Of a stretch of 33,517 nt of DNA, positions 25,263 to 30,616 are shown piece after piece. Each line of letters opens with the position of its first letter. Positions within the stretch are counted from its first letter, which is position 1. Made by a program: the position numbers and the translations under genes. Below the pieces are notes generated by a model. The model searched no databases, had not been told where the DNA came from, and was given only the letters and a program-made list of their open reading frames with translations. This DNA comes from Ignavibacteriota bacterium (lineage in GTDB: Bacteria > Bacteroidota > Ignavibacteria > Tepidaquicellales > OLB5): NCBI GenBank assembly GCA_003820375.1, contig RPQH01000048.1:1-33517 (forward strand), read 5' to 3'.

Positions 25263-26621
25263 ATGGAAAAGATTTTAATAGTTGACGATAACAAATATAT
25301 CCGTTTTGCATTAACCAGCCTGCTGGAAGATGCAGGTTATAAACCCATTGCTGTGGGTGACGGGTATAAAGCAATAAAAGAAGCAAAAACAAAAAAACCA
25401 AGTCTTGTAATTCTTGATATGAAGCTGCCGGGAATGGATGGTATCCAGATACTGGAGGAGTTAAAAAAGATAGACCCAAGCCTGATAGTTATAATGCTCA
25501 CTGCATTTGGAGATGTAAAAAGTGCTGTACAATCTATCAAAGTAGGAGCATATGATTACCTGACGAAGCCGTTTGATAATGATGAAATGGTATTAATGAT
25601 AAAAAAAGCGCTTGAGACAAAATACCTGAACCAGGAAGTACAGCAGCTCTGGAAAAAAATAGATGAGCAATACCTATCACGTGATATAATCGGAAGCAGC
25701 CCTGCAATGCAGGAAGTACTGAACCAGGTAGATATTGTTGCCCCGACCAATATGACTGTTGTTATACAGGGAGAAAGCGGCACGGGCAAAGAAGTAATTG
25801 CTAACATGATTCATAAAAAGAGCTTAAGAAAAGATAAAAATTTAGTTGCAATCGATTGCGGTGCTATACCCGAGACTTTAATAGAGAGTGAGCTATTCGG
25901 TTATGAAAAAGGCGCATTTACAGGTGCGGATGCTCAAAAGGAAGGAAAATTTGAACAGGCAAATGAAGGAACGTTATTTCTTGATGAAATAACAAATCTT
26001 TCTGACGGAAACCAGACAAAACTGCTCAGGGTAATTCAGGAAAAGAAAGTAAACCGTCTTGGAGGAAAAAAAGACCATAATGTTGACGTGAGAATAATTG
26101 CAGCAACCAACATGCGTCTCACAGATGCGGTAAAGGAAGGAAAATTCCGTTCCGACCTTTATTACAGGCTTAATGAGTTTCATCTTAACCTTCCGCTGTT
26201 AAAAGACAGGAAAGAAGATATTCCACTATTCGTAAAATATTTTACACAGGATGCTAACAGCGAGCTGAATAAAAATGTAAAGAACTTTTCAGCCAAAGCA
26301 ATGAAGGCAATATTAAATTACAGCTGGCCGGGTAATGTGAGAGAGCTGAGAAATGTTATCAGGCGGGCTATTTTAATGTCGCAATCCGAGCTGGTTGATT
26401 ATGTTCCATTGCCTGAAGAAAACCTGGATTTAAACGATGATGTAAATGCAGGCGAAATACTTAAGGAAAAATCTTCATTGGAAAATTACACCAAGCAATT
26501 TGAGCGTGACCTGATTATGAAAGCACTTCAGGAAGCAGGGGGTAATAAAACAAAAGCGGCAAAAATACTGAATATGAACGAGAGAACATTTTACCGCAAA
26601 ATAAAGAGTTTAGGTCTTTGA
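25263..26621 (+). CDS. NtrC-family sigma54-dependent response regulator
   Basis: This 452-aa regulator has a receiver (1-120; acidic pair in LIVDDNKY, Asp52 in VILDMKLPGMDG, Lys in DYLTKPFDN), a sigma54 AAA+ domain with Walker A GESGTGKE (from Gly170), the sigma54-contact loop GAFTGA (217-222), Walker B GTLFLDEI, the arginine-finger region FRSDLYYRL, and a C-terminal Fis-type HTH (AGGNKTKAAKILNMNERTFYRKIKSL). All key residues needed for ATP-driven activation of sigma54 RNA polymerase are present. It starts 11 nt after the giant NtrB-like kinase and forms a two-component pair with it. Three sigma54-like promoters with conserved upstream site pairs follow within 2.8 kb and are its candidate targets, including one right after its own stop codon. 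Confidence 0.97.
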   Translation: MEKILIVDDNKYIRFALTSLLEDAGYKPIAVGDGYKAIKEAKTKKPSLVILDMKLPGMDGIQILEELKKIDPSLIVIMLTAFGDVKSAVQSIKVGAYDYLTKPFDNDEMVLMIKKALETKYLNQEVQQLWKKIDEQYLSRDIIGSSPAMQEVLNQVDIVAPTNMTVVIQGESGTGKEVIANMIHKKSLRKDKNLVAIDCGAIPETLIESELFGYEKGAFTGADAQKEGKFEQANEGTLFLDEITNLSDGNQTKLLRVIQEKKVNRLGGKKDHNVDVRIIAATNMRLTDAVKEGKFRSDLYYRLNEFHLNLPLLKDRKEDIPLFVKYFTQDANSELNKNVKNFSAKAMKAILNYSWPGNVRELRNVIRRAILMSQSELVDYVPLPEENLDLNDDVNAGEILKEKSSLENYTKQFERDLIMKALQEAGGNKTKAAKILNMNERTFYRKIKSLGL

Positions 26622-26627
26622 TTTCCC

Positions 26628-26661
26628 TGACATTATGGCAGTAGTACTGACATGATTGTCA
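26628..26661. promoter_or_regulatory. Paired activator sites, region 1 (TGACA-N4-TGTCA)
   Basis: TGACA-TTAT-GGCAG (26628-26641) and TGACA-TGAT-TGTCA (26648-26661, perfect) have equivalent positions 20 bp apart, i.e. about two helical turns. The nearer site is centred about 83 bp upstream of the GG of the promoter at 26736. Same motif, pairing and position as the two other regions. Confidence 0.6.
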
Positions 26662-26682
26662 GTACTACTGTTGTTATTTTTT
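26639..26682 (+). terminator. Terminator after the sigma54 activator gene
   Basis: CAGTAGTACTGACA (26639-26652), loop TGAT and TGTCAGTACTACTG (26657-26670) form a perfect 14-bp stem, followed by TTGTTATTTTTT, 17 nt after the activator's stop. The top of the stem is also the perfect TGACA-N4-TGTCA site, so the element seems to double as a terminator and regulator site. Confidence 0.65.
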
Positions 26683-26735
26683 CCAAATAATGCAAAAATA
26701 AATCAATTTCAGCATCTTCCCAAAAATTTCATAAG

Positions 26736-26751
26736 TGGCATATTTATTGTA
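26736..26751 (+). promoter_or_regulatory. Sigma54-type promoter 1
   Basis: TGGCAT-ATTTA-TTGTA matches TGGCAC-N5-TTGCA with the -24 GG at 26737-26738 and GT instead of GC at -12. Transcription would begin near 26761, which argues for translation from the ATG at 26778 rather than 26751. Confidence 0.55.
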
Positions 26752-26777
26752 TGTTTATGTATAAAATCAATACATAT

Positions 26778-27263
26778 ATGCCATTTAAAAATTTTTTCAC
26801 ATCTGTGACAGCAGTGAGTTTTTTCTGTTTGTTTTCTTTTGCACAGGGAGATAAAACAGGATTGCCGGGGAGCGAGCAAAATGAAACCCCGTCCGGCTTT
26901 TCTTTTTTTTCCATTCTTATAAAAGAAGACTTCAATTTAAATGGCAATACAGACATCTTTTCTGGCTCACTGATAAAAAAAATCAACAGCGTCACTTATT
27001 GGATAAGCAGCGGCAGTATTAATGAAACTTCTAACGGGGAAGTTATTACACTTTTATCTTTTAAAGATAAAATTATAAATGCGGACGGGCAGCAGCTTAT
27101 CGACCAGATTCCTGCTGAGAACGGTTACATTGTAATATATAAAAATAATTCAAACGGAATATTGCTTGTTTCATTAGCTGATAAAGACGGTAAAGGTGCA
27201 TCTGATGAACTGCAGTTAAAATGGAACCCCGATATTAATAAATTCGAAATTTTAAATTTTTAG
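26778..27263 (+). CDS. Small secreted protein of unknown function
   Basis: This 161-aa protein has a signal peptide (MPFKNFFTSVTAVSFFCLFS, likely cleaved after FAQG or nearby). The mature part starts with a Gly/Ser/Glu-rich segment and continues in short polar beta-like strands such as VTYWISSGSIN and NGYIVIYKNNSNGILLVS. I recognise no domain. Start choice: the promoter-proximal ATG at 26751 falls inside the -12 element, while ATG 26778 begins a normal signal sequence. It is preceded by the sigma54-type promoter at 26736 and followed after 2 nt by a small acidic gene, so it is probably the first gene of a unit in the regulon of the neighbouring activator. Confidence 0.7.
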   Translation: MPFKNFFTSVTAVSFFCLFSFAQGDKTGLPGSEQNETPSGFSFFSILIKEDFNLNGNTDIFSGSLIKKINSVTYWISSGSINETSNGEVITLLSFKDKIINADGQQLIDQIPAENGYIVIYKNNSNGILLVSLADKDGKGASDELQLKWNPDINKFEILNF

Positions 27264-27265
27264 AA

Positions 27266-27406
27266 ATGGAAAATATGGAATTAATATTTGATGATTCTCT
27301 TATTGTAGAAGAATATAAGGACCTTGAAGTAGTTAACACCGGTTCAGATTATAATGAAGAAGAAGTAAACAAGGAAACAATTGACGACTGGATAGACCTG
27401 AAGTAA
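27266..27406 (+). CDS. 46-residue acidic protein
   Basis: An ATG frame starting 2 nt after the stop of the secreted-protein gene encodes 46 residues, beginning MENMELIFDDSLIVEEYKD and ending TIDDWIDLK. It is strongly acidic (about 14 Asp/Glu) with no cysteine, signal peptide or membrane segment. The tight spacing, same strand and a terminator shortly after (27477-27502) argue for a real co-transcribed gene rather than a random frame. Function unknown; it might bind a basic partner. Confidence 0.5.
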   Translation: MENMELIFDDSLIVEEYKDLEVVNTGSDYNEEEVNKETIDDWIDLK

Positions 27407-27438
27407 AATTATCTTTTATATTCATAATGTTTTTACTC

Positions 27439-27460
27439 TCCTGATAAAATAAAATCAGGA
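27439..27460. other. Short inverted repeat downstream of the acidic gene
   Basis: TCCTGAT (27439-27445) and ATCAGGA (27454-27460) are separated by an AT-only 8-nt loop, preceding the stronger terminator at 27477. It may be an auxiliary hairpin. Confidence 0.3.
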
Positions 27461-27476
27461 AGTGAAAACTATCAGT

Positions 27477-27502
27477 AAATCTTCTCCGGAAGATTTTTTT
27501 TT
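27477..27502 (+). terminator. Intrinsic terminator of regulon unit 1
   Basis: AAATCTTC (27477-27484), loop TCCG, GAAGATTT (27489-27496) and a continuing T-run to 27502 form a strong terminator, separating unit 1 from the second set of regulatory sites. Confidence 0.8.
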
Positions 27503-27536
27503 GCCTGATAATAATATTTTTTTCTGTTACCAGGGT

Positions 27537-27581
27537 TGACACCAGCGTCAATATAGTCACTTTTCATTGTCAGTGCTGTCA
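27537..27581. promoter_or_regulatory. Paired activator sites, region 2 (TGACA-N4-TGTCA)
   Basis: TGACA-CCAG-CGTCA (27537-27550) and TGTCA-GTGC-TGTCA (27568-27581) each deviate by one base from TGACA-N4-TGTCA and start 31 bp apart, about three helical turns. The nearer site is centred about 94 bp upstream of the GG of promoter 2, and the following TGACAA extends its symmetry. Confidence 0.6.
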
Positions 27582-27666
27582 TGACAAACCCCAAAAATAT
27601 TTAAAAATTCCACTGAATTTACAATTTTTCTTCATTAAACAGCTGATTTTAGCTATCATCCCATCT

Positions 27667-27682
27667 TGGCATAAAAGTTGAG
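27667..27682 (+). promoter_or_regulatory. Sigma54-type promoter 2
   Basis: TGGCAT-AAAAG-TTGAG has an exact -24 block (GG at 27668-27669) and a -12 block with GA instead of GC. Predicted start is near 27692, giving a leader of about 54 nt to the ATG at 27746. Confidence 0.55.
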
Positions 27683-27745
27683 GTTCTAATAAATCAATTA
27701 AGCAAATATGTAACTAAGATAAACGCAGAAGAGGAGTCCATCACC

Positions 27746-28252
27746 ATGGATCAAGATAAAAATAAAAACCAGGATGAGAACAAAGACATGAATAAAGACC
27801 AGAATAAGAACCGGGACGACATGGATAAAAACAAGGGTGGCATGTCATCAGAAAATCTGGACAAGCCGGAATTTGATATACCAAACCCCGAAAGAAAAAG
27901 CGATGAATTGACAGCTAATGAAAACAAGAATAAAAAATCAGAAGACGATATGAACAGAGGTAAGACAAGTTCGAATAAAGGTGGTGACCAGAGACGCGGC
28001 GGAGATGAAACCTATTCAAATATGGATAAAGGCACAGAAAAAGAAAATACAGGTAACGGAGGCAAGAGCGGCGGAGGTATAGGTAATGAAGATAACGATA
28101 TGGATAAAAACTTACGCAGAGGTGAAACAGGACAAACCGGTATTGGAACAGAGAATAGAAGAGGAAGCGATAATATGATAGATGACAGTGATGAAGAATC
28201 TGATACGGGAAGCGATAAGTCTGATATAGATGATGATAAAAGGATTCTGTAA
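27746..28252 (+). CDS. Disordered, hydrophilin-like protein
   Basis: This 168-aa protein consists almost entirely of Asp, Glu, Lys, Asn, Gly, Arg and Ser, with almost no hydrophobic residues and no cysteine. The N-terminal third is a quasi-repeat of D-K-N-K/Q-N-D units (DQDKNKNQDENKDMNKDQ), the centre is Gly-rich (GNGGKSGGGIGNE) and the tail is acidic (DDSDEESDTGSDKSDIDDD). It should be intrinsically disordered and highly soluble, in the manner of hydrophilins and other desiccation-protective proteins, though no family match is recognised. GAGGAG lies 10 nt upstream of the ATG, stronger than most sites in this window. It is preceded by the region-2 sites and promoter and followed by a terminator, consistent with induction by the sigma54 activator. 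Confidence 0.7.
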   Translation: MDQDKNKNQDENKDMNKDQNKNRDDMDKNKGGMSSENLDKPEFDIPNPERKSDELTANENKNKKSEDDMNRGKTSSNKGGDQRRGGDETYSNMDKGTEKENTGNGGKSGGGIGNEDNDMDKNLRRGETGQTGIGTENRRGSDNMIDDSDEESDTGSDKSDIDDDKRIL

Positions 28253-28260
28253 ATTAGGTT

Positions 28261-28297
28261 ATGGAAGGATTATAAATTTAATCCTTCCATGATTTTT
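28261..28297 (+). terminator. Intrinsic terminator after the disordered-protein gene
   Basis: ATGGAAGGATTA (28261-28272), 6-nt loop, TAATCCTTCCAT (28279-28290), then GATTTTT, form a perfect 12-bp stem. It lies between the disordered-protein gene and the ferritin-like gene, so the latter depends on read-through or its own promoter. Confidence 0.8.
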
Positions 28298-28314
28298 AAA
28301 AATAAAAAAATAAT

Positions 28315-28833
28315 ATGCACAAAATTACAACATTAAACGACTTATACATTCAGGAACTAAGCAACTTATACAATGCAGAAGAAAGGATTTTAAAGATTCT
28401 TCCGTTAATGGCTGCTAATGTTTATTCTGCCGAGCTTAAAGAGACCTTAGAAAATCACTTTGAGCAAACACAACTCCATTTAGAGCGGCTTGAAAAAGTT
28501 TTTAGAAATAAAGGAATAAATCCGCTGAGGAGAAAGTGTGCCGTAATGGAGGGGTTGGTTGAAGAAGGTAAGTCTGTTTTAAGAACAAGTGCAGAACCGC
28601 TGATAAAAGATATTGCAATAATATCACATACAAAAAAAATTGAGCATTATGAAATTGCAGGATACGGATGTGCAGTGGCACAAGCAAAAGTTCTCGGAGA
28701 ATTTGAGAACCAGGATATTCTGCAAGCTACATTAGATGAGGAAATAGAATCAGAAGAAATTTTAACAGAAATAGCTGAAGACACATTGACCAACAATGCT
28801 ATTGAAGAATGGGAAGAAGAACAAGTTTTATAG
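28315..28833 (+). CDS. YciF-like (DUF892) ferritin-fold stress protein
   Basis: This 172-aa helical protein of the DUF892/YciE-YciF family has the family's opening LNDLYIQELSNLYNAEERILKILP, the KIEHYEIAGYG helix and the LDEEIESEEILTEIAE helix. Glu and His in these helices are candidate ligands of a di-iron centre. Family members form dimers with a ferritin-like four-helix fold and are induced by osmotic or general stress; their reaction is unknown. The protein is complete. It is 62 nt downstream of the disordered-protein gene but behind a terminator; a second terminator follows at 28874. Confidence 0.93.
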   Translation: MHKITTLNDLYIQELSNLYNAEERILKILPLMAANVYSAELKETLENHFEQTQLHLERLEKVFRNKGINPLRRKCAVMEGLVEEGKSVLRTSAEPLIKDIAIISHTKKIEHYEIAGYGCAVAQAKVLGEFENQDILQATLDEEIESEEILTEIAEDTLTNNAIEEWEEEQVL

Positions 28834-28873
28834 AGCTTTCTTTTGACATATCTATTTCCCCTTAATACCACTT

Positions 28874-28912
28874 TTAAGTCTGCCTTCAGGTGAGAAGGCA
28901 GACTTAACCTCT
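28874..28912 (+). terminator. Intrinsic terminator after the YciF-like gene
   Basis: TTAAGTCTGCCTTC (28874-28887), loop AGGTGA, GAAGGCAGACTTAA (28894-28907) form a perfect 14-bp stem, followed by CCTCTTT. It is 40 nt after the YciF-like stop. The following T-run is short. Confidence 0.7.
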
Positions 28913-29250
28913 TTATAAAGCACACTCATCCTAACGATGTAGTCCTTTTTTCATCCCCTTGTATAATTGATTTACCGGTTTTATCTGAGTAAATTAATAT
29001 TAGCCGGTTAATTCATTTATTCACTATTAATTGGAAATTATTCTGTGATTACCCGGTTAAGTTAAAAACAAAACGCTATTACTTTACTTGAATTAAAAAC
29101 AAACTGCAATCTACCCGAATCATACTAAAGCTTTTATTTCAAATAAATAGAGAACGAAAAATTTTTAACTTTAATCATAATAAACAGGTGAAATTCACCC
29201 ATAGAATTACGTTGAAAGAAAACAATTAACTTATTGGTGTATCTGATAAT

Positions 29251-29284
29251 TGACAAAAATGACAATAAATTGACAGTGCTGTCA
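29251..29284. promoter_or_regulatory. Paired activator sites, region 3 (TGACA-N4-TGTCA)
   Basis: TGACA-AAAA-TGACA (29251-29264, one deviation) and TGACA-GTGC-TGTCA (29271-29284, perfect) start 20 bp apart, as in region 1. The GTGC centre is the same as in region 2. The nearer site is centred about 103 bp upstream of the GG of promoter 3. Confidence 0.65.
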
Positions 29285-29378
29285 AATAAAAACCGAATTA
29301 ATATTAATTTAACAAAAAACGCGTCAAATATACTACTGTAAAAACATAGAATTAATAAATTTAAAATTCCAATTATTT

Positions 29379-29394
29379 TGGCATAATCATTGTT
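29379..29394 (+). promoter_or_regulatory. Sigma54-type promoter 3
   Basis: TGGCAT-AATCA-TTGTT has GG at 29380-29381 and GT in place of GC at -12, like promoter 1. A start near 29404 gives a leader of about 57 nt to the small ORF at 29461, first gene of the GH130 operon. Confidence 0.55.
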
Positions 29395-29460
29395 TAATTA
29401 TATTTACCCAATTCATTTTATAAATCGAGAAATTCCTTTTCTCACAAACGGAGAAACGCT

Positions 29461-29634
29461 ATGAAATACAAAACTTTGAAATTGCCAAAGTCTCCCGATG
29501 GCCATGTTATGCAAATAAAAGAGAACCCGCAAGAACTAGAACAGAAAAAGGAATCAATAAAACTACCAAAGCATGAAACGATTATCAACACTCTGGATAT
29601 TTACTATGTAAACCTAGGAAAAATACGTATATAA
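29461..29634 (+). CDS. 57-residue protein leading the GH130 operon
   Basis: This frame encodes 57 residues, beginning MKYKTLKLPKSPDGHVMQIK and ending DIYYVNLGKIRI. It is lysine-rich and soluble with no cysteine. CGGAGAA precedes the ATG by about 7 nt, and the position between the sigma54-type promoter and the GH130 gene (15 nt downstream) makes it the first gene of the unit. The repeated K-L-P-K (residues 7-10 and 34-37) may be an internal duplication or short binding motif. No family is recognised. Confidence 0.55.
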   Translation: MKYKTLKLPKSPDGHVMQIKENPQELEQKKESIKLPKHETIINTLDIYYVNLGKIRI

Positions 29635-29649
29635 ACAAAATATATTTAA

Positions 29650-30615
29650 ATGACAATATTCAACAGTTACCAGACAAACGAGTTATTTAAAAGATACCAG
29701 GACAATCCAATATTAAAACCATCAATGTGGCCTTACCGCGTAAATTCAGTATTTAATGCAGGGGCTACTATTTATGACGGTAAAATTTTACTGCTTGCAA
29801 GAGTGGAAGATATGAGGGGTTTTTCACATCTATGCAAAGCTGTGAGCACTGATGGGATAACAGATTGGGAAATTGACACTGCTCCGACAATGTTTCCTGA
29901 AGAAGAAACTTATCCTGAAGAGCACTATGGTATCGAAGATCCGCGAATAATAAAGCTTGAAAATGATCCCCGTTATGCAATTTGTTACACATCGTTTTCA
30001 AAAAGCGGTCCACTTGTATCACTTGCAACAACAGAAGATTTCAAAACTTTCCACAGGTTTGGCGTAATAATGCCTCCCGATGATAAAGATGCATCCCTGT
30101 TTCCAAGAAAATTTAACGAAAAATGGTTATTAATTCACAGGCCCTCACCGTCAGCACATTTTATGGGTGCTCACATCTGGATGTCAGCTTCTCCGGACCT
30201 TATTCACTGGGGTGACAGCGGCATATTAATTCCTGCAAGAAAAGGGAGCTGGTGGGATGCTTACAAAGTTGGGTTAGGACCCCCGCCCATTGAAACGCCT
30301 GAAGGTTGGCTGATAATATATCACGGAGTTAAATCAACTGCTTCAGGTGCATTATACAGAATAGGGCTTGCACTTTTAGACCTTGAAAATCCGAGAAAAA
30401 TAATCAAACGCTGTGACGAATGGATATTTGGTCCCTCAGAATTATATGAGCGTATTGGAGATGTTGGTGATGTTGCTTTTCCCTGCGGAATAGTAATTAG
30501 AGGTGATGAAGTACTAATGTACTATGGAGCGGCAGATACAACTATAAGTGTAGCAATTGCTTCACTGAGAGAAATAATGGACTATGTAAAATATTCAAAA
30601 ATAACGCATCATTAA
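29650..30615 (+). CDS. GH130-family beta-mannoside phosphorylase/hydrolase-like enzyme
   Basis: This 321-aa five-bladed beta-propeller enzyme of family GH130 opens with RYQDNPILKPSMWP and VFNAGATIYDGKILLLARVE. The catalytic-acid motif is GIEDPRI, followed by GPLVSLATTEDF, WLLIHRPSP and VGLGPPPIETPEGWLIIYHG. GH130 members act on beta-mannosides by phosphorolysis or, in some clades, hydrolysis; which applies cannot be read reliably here. No signal peptide, so it acts in the cytosol. It overlaps tightly with the glycosyltransferase gene (1-nt gap), so synthesis and turnover of the same manno-oligosaccharide or glycan is a reasonable inference. Complete, normal length. Confidence 0.9.
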   Translation: MTIFNSYQTNELFKRYQDNPILKPSMWPYRVNSVFNAGATIYDGKILLLARVEDMRGFSHLCKAVSTDGITDWEIDTAPTMFPEEETYPEEHYGIEDPRIIKLENDPRYAICYTSFSKSGPLVSLATTEDFKTFHRFGVIMPPDDKDASLFPRKFNEKWLLIHRPSPSAHFMGAHIWMSASPDLIHWGDSGILIPARKGSWWDAYKVGLGPPPIETPEGWLIIYHGVKSTASGALYRIGLALLDLENPRKIIKRCDEWIFGPSELYERIGDVGDVAFPCGIVIRGDEVLMYYGAADTTISVAIASLREIMDYVKYSKITHH

Positions 30616-30616
30616 A

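Larger units (their letters stand above)
28834..29460. other. 627-bp regulatory interval before the GH130 operon
   Basis: No gene is visible. It starts with the YciF terminator. Three CCGGTT copies lie at 28975-28980, 29004-29009 and 29053-29058, each preceded by TTA-like bases and perhaps a second regulator's sites. The third activator-site pair and sigma54-type promoter follow at 29251-29394, then a leader with GGAGAA before the ATG at 29461. The rest is featureless AT-rich DNA. Confidence 0.5.
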
